Source of the DNA: DASTHG01 sp041497135
GTDB taxonomy: Bacteria > Gemmatimonadota > Gemmatimonadetes > Gemmatimonadales > GWC2-71-9
Assembly: GCA_041497135.1 (NCBI GenBank)
Contig: JBGQFX010000001.1
Location: forward strand, 84,166 to 148,165
Length of the DNA stretch: 64,000 nt
Direction of reading: 5' to 3'
The notes beneath the pieces are model-generated. The model was not told the origin of the DNA, made no database searches, and worked only from the letters and a program-made list of their open reading frames with translations. Below, in pieces: positions 50,599 to 58,496 of the stretch. Both the position numbers and the translations under genes were made by a program. Each line of letters opens with the position of its first letter. Position 1 is the stretch's first letter.

Positions 50599-52010
50599 GG
50601 CGCTGCACCCCCCAATGCGACTGCGGCCCGCGACAGGAGCTCGTGCAGGGGTCCGGGGATCACCACTCCCAAGGCCAGAGCCCCGAGCGCCAGCGTCGCA
50701 GGGCCCGCGAGGAGCCACACGCTCTCGCGCGAGACGCGCGGCGGAGTCGAAGCCGTCCCGTACAGCGTTTCCAGGATCATCGCGGCGATGCCGATGAAGA
50801 TCAGCGCGAGCAGGACAAGCGTCACCCCCGCGATCCACGGATGCCCCCCACCCCATGCGGCCCGCAGAATGGTGAACTCGCTCAAGAACATGCCGAACGG
50901 CGGCGAACCCGTCACGGCAAAGAGCCCGATCAACAGCAGCACGCCGGATGCGGGGACCGCGCGGAGTACGCCGCCCCGTTGGACGGAGCCGGTCACCAGC
51001 AAGGCATTGCCGACCGCGAGAAACAGAAGTCCTTTCGCGAGGGCATTGTTGATCAGGTGCAGCACGCTGCCGTAGGCTCCCACCCCGCCCAGCCCGAGCC
51101 CCAATACCAGCAGGCCCACGTGCTCCACGCTGGAGTACGCGAGCAGGCGCTTCACGTCCGTCTGACCGATCACGAACGCCGCGGCCACGGCAAGGGACAG
51201 CAAACCGAAGGCCACGAGCGGCGGGCGCGCGAAGGATGCCAGACCCGCAGCCGTCGCGACTTCGGTCGCCCGCGCGATTCCCAGAAACGCGCAGCTCGTG
51301 AGCCCCCCGGCCATCAGCGCGCCGACGAGCGCCGGCGCCTCGCCGTAGGTGTCCGGCTTCCAGGTGTGCATCGGGGCGAGTCCCAGCTTGGTGCCGTACC
51401 CCACGAGGAGAAACACGAACGCGGCCTTGAGCCACGCTGGATGAAGCCGTGCCGCCCCCGTGACGAGGTCCTCCAACACCAGCGGCCGCATGCCCGGACC
51501 CAGGTCGCCCTGCGCGGTAGTGAGGAAGAAGGTGCCCAGCAGCGCCAGCGCGATGCCGACCGAAGAGATGATCAGGTACTTCCAGACGGCTTCCAGCGAG
51601 CGCCGGTCGCGACGCTGGTAGATGAGCGGCGCCAGCGACAGGGTGGTGCCTTCCATCCCCACCCACAGCAGCGCGAGGTGATGGCTCAGCGCGACGAGGG
51701 AAGCCGCCGCGAGAAAGGCCAGGAGCCAGCTCGCAAATGCCCGGCCGGCCCGCTCCTGCCGGAGATAGCCCACGGCGTACGTCGCGACCACGAGGAAGAG
51801 GCCGCTGACTACCGTCAACACGACCAGCCCCAGGGAATCGAGCGCCAACCATCCGTCCAAGATCGGGGCCGGTGGAGCGATCCACGCGCGCACCACCAGT
51901 ACCAAGTGGAGTCCGGCCACCGAGACGAGCCAACCCCCGTGGCGGGCTGCGCGCGCGTAGGCACCCGCCGCGCCCAGCGCGGGAACGAGAATCAACGCCG
52001 CGAGGAGCAT
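50595..52010 (-). CDS. hyfF: HyfF/NuoN-like antiporter-type membrane subunit
   Basis: 471 residues with about 13-14 membrane helices. It has the antiporter-family residues: Glu in LLWVGMEGTTLSLAPLIY, Lys in YGTKLGLAPMHTWKPDTYGEAP, and Lys-rich VKRLLAYSSVEHVGLL with INNALAKGLLFL. These form the ion half-channel of complex-I relatives. The frame extends upstream only as read-through; ATG 52010 overlaps the previous stop by 1 nt. Confidence 0.9.
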   Translation of the reverse strand: MLLAALILVPALGAAGAYARAARHGGWLVSVAGLHLVLVVRAWIAPPAPILDGWLALDSLGLVVLTVVSGLFLVVATYAVGYLRQERAGRAFASWLLAFLAAASLVALSHHLALLWVGMEGTTLSLAPLIYQRRDRRSLEAVWKYLIISSVGIALALLGTFFLTTAQGDLGPGMRPLVLEDLVTGAARLHPAWLKAAFVFLLVGYGTKLGLAPMHTWKPDTYGEAPALVGALMAGGLTSCAFLGIARATEVATAAGLASFARPPLVAFGLLSLAVAAAFVIGQTDVKRLLAYSSVEHVGLLVLGLGLGGVGAYGSVLHLINNALAKGLLFLAVGNALLVTGSVQRGGVLRAVPASGVLLLIGLFAVTGSPPFGMFLSEFTILRAAWGGGHPWIAGVTLVLLALIFIGIAAMILETLYGTASTPPRVSRESVWLLAGPATLALGALALGVVIPGPLHELLSRAAVALGGAAP

Positions 52011-52648
52011 CAGTGCTTGAGCTCCGTGAGCCGGGCGGAATCGAGCGAGTCGAACTCGCGGTTGATATGGAAGACCACGATCCCCATGATGAACACGCCG
52101 ACGAAGATGTCGAGGAGCACTCCGACTTCCACCAGGAAGGGCGCCCGTTCCATGGTCATCAACCCGAAGATGTAGATCCCGTTCTCCAACATCAGATATC
52201 CCACCACCTGAATCAGCGCCTTGGCCCGGGTCGCGAGGACCAGGAGCCCCATGATCACCCCCGAGAGAGACGTGGTGAGCAGGAGCGCCGGGTGCTCGCC
52301 GGGGACGGGCAGCCGCGCCGCCAACGCGCTCGCCACCGCCACGGCGACGATCCCGAGCACGAGCGACGCGATGTACCCGACGCGCGGCTCCACCTCGCGG
52401 CGGACCGCGGCTTCGCGGATGGCCCAGGTGAGAAACCACGGCAGCACGATCGCCTTCACGAGAATCGTGCCCGCGGCGAGCCCCAAAGTGTGAATCGACC
52501 ACCCTGGGTACAGCACCAGCGGCAGCACGCCGAGCAGGCCGCCCTGCACCGCTACCGCCCGGATACAGGTCGTGAGCCGCGTCGTGCCGAGAATCAGGAA
52601 GCTCGTCAGCAGGACCAGCAGCAGGACCAGGTCGGCCAAGCGTTCCAT
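52010..52648 (-). CDS. hyfE: HyfE-like membrane subunit
   Basis: 212 residues with about six membrane helices. The C-terminal half (MLENGIYIFGLMTMERAPFLVEVGVLLDIFVGVFIMGIVVFHI) resembles NuoK-like HyfE with its conserved Glu residues. It packs between the antiporter-type and NuoH-like subunits in related complexes. It sits 2 nt downstream of the hyfC-like gene. Confidence 0.85.
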   Translation of the reverse strand: MERLADLVLLLVLLTSFLILGTTRLTTCIRAVAVQGGLLGVLPLVLYPGWSIHTLGLAAGTILVKAIVLPWFLTWAIREAAVRREVEPRVGYIASLVLGIVAVAVASALAARLPVPGEHPALLLTTSLSGVIMGLLVLATRAKALIQVVGYLMLENGIYIFGLMTMERAPFLVEVGVLLDIFVGVFIMGIVVFHINREFDSLDSARLTELKH

Positions 52649-52650
52649 GG

Positions 52651-53565
52651 TCAGGTCAGGAGCTGGAGGATGACGCCCAGTGACGCCAGCACCGACGCGG
52701 CGACGAGGAACTGCGGCACGCGACTCAACCGGAGCCGCGCCATACCGGACTCGACCACCCCCACAGCCACGGCGACCACCACCATTCCCGCGGCGAGCAC
52801 CCCCAACGCCAGCGGCTCGGCCAGTCCCTTGCGGGACACCAGCACGCTCACCGGCAAGGCGGTGAACAACGCCATGCGGAGCGCGCCGCCGTAGAGGAGG
52901 AGCGCCAGGTCCGGACCACTGTTATCCAGGACCTCGACCTCGTGGATCATGGTCAGCTCGAGGTGCGTGGCGGGGTCGTCCACTGGCACGCGGGACGCCT
53001 CGGCCAGGAGAACAAAGAACAGGCTCACCGCGACCATCGCGAGCGACGGCACCGCCACCCCCCAGCTGGTAACCGGCGCTCCACCGAGCATCCCGCCCAG
53101 GGAGAGGCTCCCGCTGGCGAGCGCCAGCACCACAAAACTCAGAAACAGCGCCGGCTCGACGAGCGACGCGAAGGCCGCGTCGCGGCTTGCCCCCATGCCC
53201 TCGAAGCTCGAGCCGGTATCGAGCGCCGCCAACACCAGGATGAACCGACCCAGGGCCAGCAGGGCCGCGAACCCCACGAAGTCGCCCGCAAAGCTCCATA
53301 CCGCGTCGCGTCCATCGAGCGGCAAGAGACACGCAGCGAGCACGGGCGTCACCACAGCGGCGACCGGGGCCAGGCCGAATACCCACGTCGTCGTCGTGCT
53401 GTACACCGCTCCTTTGCGCAGCAGCCGGAGGAGATCCCAGTACAGCTGCAGCGCGGGCGCTCCACGGCGACCAGTCAGCACCGCCTTGGTCTTCGCGGCG
53501 ACTCCGGGCAGCGCGGGCGCGAGCGCCAGCACGGCCAAGAGGCTCACCAGCGGCCAGGCAGTCAC
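52651..53565 (-). CDS. hyfC: HyfC/NuoH-like membrane subunit
   Basis: 304 residues from GTG 53565. Membrane helices carry the NuoH/HycD features LYWDLLRLLRKGAVYS, EASRVPVDDPATHLELTMIHEVEVLD and GGALRMALFTALPV, where charged loops meet the peripheral arm and couple redox to ion movement. The start overlaps the hyfB-like stop by GTGA. Confidence 0.88.
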   Translation of the reverse strand: MTAWPLVSLLAVLALAPALPGVAAKTKAVLTGRRGAPALQLYWDLLRLLRKGAVYSTTTTWVFGLAPVAAVVTPVLAACLLPLDGRDAVWSFAGDFVGFAALLALGRFILVLAALDTGSSFEGMGASRDAAFASLVEPALFLSFVVLALASGSLSLGGMLGGAPVTSWGVAVPSLAMVAVSLFFVLLAEASRVPVDDPATHLELTMIHEVEVLDNSGPDLALLLYGGALRMALFTALPVSVLVSRKGLAEPLALGVLAAGMVVVAVAVGVVESGMARLRLSRVPQFLVAASVLASLGVILQLLT

Positions 53566-55538
53566 GACGATCCCCCCGTTCCCCCGACCAGGCCCGCGAG
53601 ATAGAGGAGGAGCAGCAGCAGAACGGCGATGAGGTACAAGAGGTACACCCACAGCCGGCCATGTTGGATCGGGCGCAGGCGCCACAGGGCGTTGCGCACC
53701 GCCGTCCACGCCGGGAGGATCGCTCCCTCCAAAACGAGCTCGCGCGCATGGCTGTGAAACGCGGTGGGGTCGCGCGTCTCGTCAACGCCGGCCAGGGGTC
53801 CGTAAGCGGCAAGCAGCGGCGCCGCGAACGACGACGCCGTGTACTGCATCCGTGCACTGGGAAGGGCGTAGCCGCACGCCCACGTTTCCGCCTGCGTGAT
53901 CGGGCGGCGCCGCCGCACAGCGCCCCATGCCACGCTGCCGAGCCCGAGGAGCGCCACCAGCATCAGCGACAGGAGCCCGATCCGGGTGACCGCCTGCGGG
54001 ATATCGCTGCCGGCGGAGGCGACGGCGACGCGCGCGACGGAGGCGCCTACAGCAAGCGCCGGCGGCACGGCCAGCCCCGGAACGAATCCGATCAGCGCAC
54101 ACGCCGCCGCCAGTCCGAACATCGGAGCCAGCATACCGGGGGCGACCTCGTGACCGTGCGCCGCGTCGCCACTGCGCGGCACGCCGAGGAATATGATGCC
54201 GCAGACCTTGGCGAAGCACGCCAGCGCGAGCCCGCCGACGAGTGCGAGACCGGCCACAGCGACGAGCGTCAGCCGGATCGGCGCACCGGACGTGACGCCA
54301 CCCAGCAGCGACTGATACACGACCCACTCGCTGACGAATCCGTTGAGAGGCGGGAGGCCCACGATGGCGACCGACCCGATGAGGAACGCGACCCAGGTGA
54401 GCGGCATCCGCCGGGCGAGACCACCCAGGCGGTCGAGATCCCGAGTCCCCGTGGCGTGATACGTCGCGCCCGCGCCGAGAAACAAGAGACTCTTGAACAG
54501 CGCATGATTCAGAGTGTGGAGGATCGCACCCGCGAATCCCAGCACCGCAACGAGCGGGACCCGATACGTGATCCCCAATGCTCCAGCGCCCAGGCCCATC
54601 AAGATGATTCCGATGTTCTCGACGCTGTGGTAGGCGAGGAGCCGTTTCAGATCGTGCTGCGCCAGGGCCCAGAGTACCCCCAGCACACCCGACGCGACGC
54701 CCAAGGCGAGGACGAGCCAGCCCCACCACGCGGGCGGCGCGGCCAGCAGGGTCAGGACGCGGAACAGCCCGTAGATCCCCATCTTGATCACGACGCCGGA
54801 CATCAACGCCGAGACGTGTGATGGGGCCGACGCATGCGCCTCCGGAAGCCAGAAGTGCAGCGGCACGAGGCCGGCCTTGAGTCCGAACCCGAACAACGCC
54901 AGCCACAGGACGAGGGCCCCGCCGGCGGGCAGCGCAGCGGCGCGGGCCGCCAGCGCATCGAAGGTGAGGGCGCCGCCGGCGCCGGCCCAGAAGGCGAACA
55001 ACGCGAGCAGGGCCAGCGTGCCGGTGTGCGTCGCGACGAGGTAGACGAGCCCCGCGCGGCGCACGTCGGCGCGCTCGTGCTCAAAGGTCATCAGGAAGTA
55101 GGCGAGCACCGCCATCACTTCCCAGGCGACCAGGAACGGCACCACCGCCCGCGCCGTCACCACCAGCGCCAGGGCGGCGAGCTCGACGGCGAAGAGCGCG
55201 AATGCAGCGGCCACCGGCCGGTGCTCGCGTTCGGCACGGAGCGCACGCAACCCGTACCAGGCGTTCGCGAGACCCGGGGCAAGGACGACCAGCAGAAACG
55301 CGGCGGAGAGAAGGTCGATCCCAAAGACCCACGGCCCACTCGGCGCCGGGACGGCGACCCGAACTTCCACCCCGGACGCTCCGGCCAACACGCGCAGCGC
55401 CGGTATCGCCGCCAGGGCGCAGCCGACGGTCACCAGCAGGGCATAGCTCCGATCGGCGAGGCGGGGTCGGTGCCGGAGAAGAGCGGCGCTCACACCCGCG
55501 GCCACGATCGCCGCGAGGCCACTGAAGAACAGCGTCAA
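53562..55538 (-). CDS. hyfB: HyfB/NuoL-like antiporter-type membrane subunit
   Basis: 658 residues with about 16 helices. It contains VAWEVMAVLAYFLMTFEHE, GLKAGLVPLHFWLPEAHASAPSHVSALMSG and HDLKRLLAYHSVENIGI, plus HALFKSLLFLGAG, the residues lining the ion channel in NuoL/HycC proteins. TTG start, overlapping the HTH-EIIA stop by 4 nt (TTGA). It is the first membrane gene of the six-gene complex. Mycobacterial counterparts are Rv0083-Rv0086. Confidence 0.9.
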   Translation of the reverse strand: MTLFFSGLAAIVAAGVSAALLRHRPRLADRSYALLVTVGCALAAIPALRVLAGASGVEVRVAVPAPSGPWVFGIDLLSAAFLLVVLAPGLANAWYGLRALRAEREHRPVAAAFALFAVELAALALVVTARAVVPFLVAWEVMAVLAYFLMTFEHERADVRRAGLVYLVATHTGTLALLALFAFWAGAGGALTFDALAARAAALPAGGALVLWLALFGFGLKAGLVPLHFWLPEAHASAPSHVSALMSGVVIKMGIYGLFRVLTLLAAPPAWWGWLVLALGVASGVLGVLWALAQHDLKRLLAYHSVENIGIILMGLGAGALGITYRVPLVAVLGFAGAILHTLNHALFKSLLFLGAGATYHATGTRDLDRLGGLARRMPLTWVAFLIGSVAIVGLPPLNGFVSEWVVYQSLLGGVTSGAPIRLTLVAVAGLALVGGLALACFAKVCGIIFLGVPRSGDAAHGHEVAPGMLAPMFGLAAACALIGFVPGLAVPPALAVGASVARVAVASAGSDIPQAVTRIGLLSLMLVALLGLGSVAWGAVRRRRPITQAETWACGYALPSARMQYTASSFAAPLLAAYGPLAGVDETRDPTAFHSHARELVLEGAILPAWTAVRNALWRLRPIQHGRLWVYLLYLIAVLLLLLLYLAGLVGGTGGSS

Positions 55539-56251
55539 GGCCGCTCGCCGCCCACGCGGCGCGCGGCGCCATGCGTGCCGCTCGTTTGCTGCTCCAGCGC
55601 TCGCACTCGCGCGAGCAGCTCCGGGGCGGTAGCGCGCCCCGCGAGCAGGCGTCGCAGCTCGTCATCCCGCAGCACGAAGCCCAGTTGCGCGAGGATGCGG
55701 AGGTGCGTCGGAACGCTCGGACTGATCAGTGTAAACAGCGCGTGTACCGGCTTGCCGTCGACCGCGCCGAACTCCACGGGGTGGCGCAACAGGCACATTG
55801 TCACGAACGGCGCATCGACGTGCAACACGATGGGATTGCGAACGTGGGGAATCGCGATGCCGTCGCCGATTCCCGTGGAGCCCATCGCTTCGCGGGCCTC
55901 GAGCACCGTGAGGAGAAACGGCCGATCGGCGTCGGCCGGAAGCGGCAAGCGTGCGACGATCTCGCGCAACACCCCCGCCTTCCCCGTCCCACCGACATCG
56001 TGGTGGATTCCGCCGGCGGTCAGCAGCTCCGAGAGCGGTGCCACTTCCTCAGGCTGGCGTCTCGCCTGATCGAGCAGGCGCCGCGAGACGGCGATGCCGT
56101 GCTCCATGGCCCATTCCCAGAGCTCGATGGCGTTCAGGTGCAGGCGTTCATTCACCCGGTGGGCCGGCAACCCGCGCACCGTGATCCAGCGGCGCACGGT
56201 CGACTCGTTGACCCCGAGATACGACGCCGCCTGGTGGACGGTCAGCTGCAT
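55535..56251 (-). CDS. HTH-EIIA(Ntr/fructose-type) fusion regulator
   Basis: 238 residues. Residues 1-55 are an excisionase/MerR-like helix-turn-helix (LTVHQAASYLGVNESTVRRWITVRGLP). Residues 75-215 are a PTS EIIA type-2 domain with the phosphorylatable His in GIGDGIAIPHVRNPIV. No EIIB or EIIC is near, so it is regulatory, not transport. First gene of the hyf-like operon and coupled to hyfB, it could set operon expression according to the PTS phosphorylation state, i.e. carbon/nitrogen supply. That is inference. Confidence 0.85.
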   Translation of the reverse strand: MQLTVHQAASYLGVNESTVRRWITVRGLPAHRVNERLHLNAIELWEWAMEHGIAVSRRLLDQARRQPEEVAPLSELLTAGGIHHDVGGTGKAGVLREIVARLPLPADADRPFLLTVLEAREAMGSTGIGDGIAIPHVRNPIVLHVDAPFVTMCLLRHPVEFGAVDGKPVHALFTLISPSVPTHLRILAQLGFVLRDDELRRLLAGRATAPELLARVRALEQQTSGTHGAARRVGGERP

Positions 56252-56356
56252 GGGTGAGTGAGGCAGGCGTGTGGAGCGAACACCGAACGCGAAATTAATC
56301 GATGCCGACGACGCGCGCCAATTCCTGAAAGCACGAAGGCCCGGCTCACGGTGCGA

Positions 56357-57973
56357 TCAGGGTGTGAACCGAAATCGGTCCACCCGCACTCCGCCCACGG
56401 CGGATTCCGTCTCGAGCACGCCACCGGCGATTTGCAGCGCCGCGAAGAGGTCGCGGACGGTCGTAGGATAGGGATTGGCGACCAGCACCCAGACGGTAGG
56501 CGCGGCCGCGGCCCGGATACGCTCGGCCTCCCGCGCAGCCCAGCCGGTATCCGGGATCACGGGTCGAGCGAACCCCCGTCCTTCCCGCCACTGAATGCCG
56601 GAGCCGAGCCCGAAGAGCACTTGCCGGCCCCCGCGTTGCATCCAGAGATCGCGGCCCTCGTCGGTGGTTACCGCGTGGCCGCGAGCGGCGGAGTTATGGA
56701 ACGCTCCGGCGCCGGGTTGCCCCGCCCACCGGCTGACCCATCGCAAGTAACCGGTGTCGGGTGCCGACCAGTCGGTCGTGTAAAAGGCCCACGCCGGAAT
56801 ACCGCCGCTGGCGACGTAGATCGGCTCAAGCGGCGCGGCACGCTGGTTGACCGCGGCCACCGCCAGGCGCGTCGCCGGGGTGCGGTACGGGTGCGTGAGA
56901 TTGATTCCCGCGAACGCCGCAACCACGACCGCACCAAGGACACGTCCAACGCCGCGTCGCCAGGCGGCCGCCGCGTCGATGCTGGCGGCACACGAGAGCA
57001 ACAGGCACGGAGCGACGAACAACAAGAGCCGGGCGGACAGCGGATACCGTTGCACGAGCGATGCGCCGAGCAACGCGAGCAACGGCACACCCAGCAACGC
57101 GGCAACCGGCCGGCCGCACCGACGCCAGACCGACCACAGTCCCAAGCCAAAGAGCGCGACGACCGGCGGCACCACGGCAAGCGGCATTGGACGGGCCACG
57201 AGGGCCTGTACCAGAGAGCGACCGAGCAGCGGCCAGTCTTCCAGTTGAGCGGGTGCGAAGAAACTCGCCCCCCAGAATTGCTGCATGTACTCGCTCACGG
57301 CGACCGGCCGGTAGACCCATGCGTAGGGGGGGAGAAAGGCGGCGCCCCACATCACGAGACACGCGACGAGCCGCCATGTCACCGCCGGCTCGAGCGGGCG
57401 GACGCCGAGCAGGATGGCCGCCGTCACGCCGGCGAGCAGGAACGGCGCGGGCACCGAGCCGATGGCGGCCAGCAGCCCGACCAGTCCCAGCCGGAGCCAG
57501 ACGCCGCGCGCGTTCGGGAGTTCGAGCAGATCGAGCGTGCAGCTCGCGAGCGTCAGGGCGAACAATGCGTCGGTGATGTACGGCTTCACGATCACGCTGT
57601 ACTGCACCAGCGTGGGCGCGAGCGCCGCCAAAGCCGCGGCGAAGAGCCCGGCCGGCTCTCCCAGCAGCCTCCGGCCTACCCGCCACATCATGAAGGGAAT
57701 GAGCAGTCCCGTCGCCAGCGGAATGGCCCGGAGCGCGTACTCGCTCATCCCGGCCGTGGAGGCGATGAGCTTGATGCCCCACAGGAACAGCGGCGGACCG
57801 GTCTGGGCGTAGGCAAGCGGTTGGAGCAGTCCGGCGAGCGAGTGAGTCCCGATCTCGAGACCGAGCATGGTTTCGTCGATCGAGAGCGAAGGCCGGGAGC
57901 AATAGAGTACGAGGCGCAGCGCCGCGCCCAGCACGAGGATCAAACCGAGGAGGAGCCGCCGGCGGGGGACCAC
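56357..57973 (-). CDS. GT-C-type membrane glycosyltransferase
   Basis: 538 residues with about ten helices in the first 400 residues. The Asp-Glu of SLSIDETMLGLEIG early in loop 1 fits the ArnT/PMT catalytic acid. The C-terminal third is soluble, presumably periplasmic. It would use a polyprenyl-linked sugar; acceptor unknown. The GTG at 57973 is 3 nt past the tRNA-Cys gene and lacks a clear ribosome-binding site, so the true start could be a later codon such as the TTG ten codons in. Confidence 0.75.
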   Translation of the reverse strand: MVPRRRLLLGLILVLGAALRLVLYCSRPSLSIDETMLGLEIGTHSLAGLLQPLAYAQTGPPLFLWGIKLIASTAGMSEYALRAIPLATGLLIPFMMWRVGRRLLGEPAGLFAAALAALAPTLVQYSVIVKPYITDALFALTLASCTLDLLELPNARGVWLRLGLVGLLAAIGSVPAPFLLAGVTAAILLGVRPLEPAVTWRLVACLVMWGAAFLPPYAWVYRPVAVSEYMQQFWGASFFAPAQLEDWPLLGRSLVQALVARPMPLAVVPPVVALFGLGLWSVWRRCGRPVAALLGVPLLALLGASLVQRYPLSARLLLFVAPCLLLSCAASIDAAAAWRRGVGRVLGAVVVAAFAGINLTHPYRTPATRLAVAAVNQRAAPLEPIYVASGGIPAWAFYTTDWSAPDTGYLRWVSRWAGQPGAGAFHNSAARGHAVTTDEGRDLWMQRGGRQVLFGLGSGIQWREGRGFARPVIPDTGWAAREAERIRAAAAPTVWVLVANPYPTTVRDLFAALQIAGGVLETESAVGGVRVDRFRFTP

Positions 57974-57976
57974 GAG

Positions 57977-58048
<72 letters not shown>

Positions 58049-58093
58049 GGAGGAAGCAAAAGCTCGCCAGCCGCTGGCCCTTCAGCAAGTCGG

Positions 58094-58486
58094 CTAGCCC
58101 GACCGCACCTCGCTCATCAGCGCCAGCACATTGCCTTCAGTGTCGCGGAAGTCCGCAAGCCAGAGCTCGTGATCGGGAAGGCGGGCCACGAGGTGCGGTG
58201 GGGTAATGAACGCCACACCGCGTCCTGCCAGGACCCGGTGCGCCGACTGGATGTCGTCCACACGGTAATAGATGATTGAGGCGGGATGATCAAATGCGGG
58301 CTCGGAAGCAACGCCGACCAACAGGCGCACCCCTCCGCAATCGAAAAACGCCATCTGCGGCGGGGCTTCGAATAGGAACCGCAGACCCAACGTATCCCGG
58401 TAGAAGCGCACGGCCCGGCCGAGATCCTTGGCGTTGACCGCAATCTGCCCGATCGATTCCAGATGCACCGTTTCCGTCGCGTTCAT
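58094..58486 (-). CDS. Glyoxalase/bleomycin-resistance (VOC) protein
   Basis: 130 residues with the two VOC modules: IGQIAVNAKDLGRAVRFYRDTLGLRFLFEAPP and IIYYRVDDIQSAHRVLAGRGVAF, ending ELWLADFRDTEGNVLALMSEV. Metal ligands would include the Gln of IGQIAV and the Glu of DTEGN. The substrate is unknown. It lies 45 nt upstream of tRNA-Cys on the same strand. Confidence 0.85.
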   Translation of the reverse strand: MNATETVHLESIGQIAVNAKDLGRAVRFYRDTLGLRFLFEAPPQMAFFDCGGVRLLVGVASEPAFDHPASIIYYRVDDIQSAHRVLAGRGVAFITPPHLVARLPDHELWLADFRDTEGNVLALMSEVRSG

Positions 58487-58496
58487 AGTCCCCGTC

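Noticed and set aside
49087..51933. Very long (948-codon) version of the HyfG-like gene
   Set aside because: Homology starts only at GTG 50598; the upstream part is read-through antisense-like sequence overlapping hyfF in another frame.
50643..52175. 510-codon plus-strand open frame across the hyfF/hyfE region
   Set aside because: It consists of Arg, Gln and Glu runs typical of the complement of hydrophobic codons; the minus strand encodes clear antiporter-type subunits.
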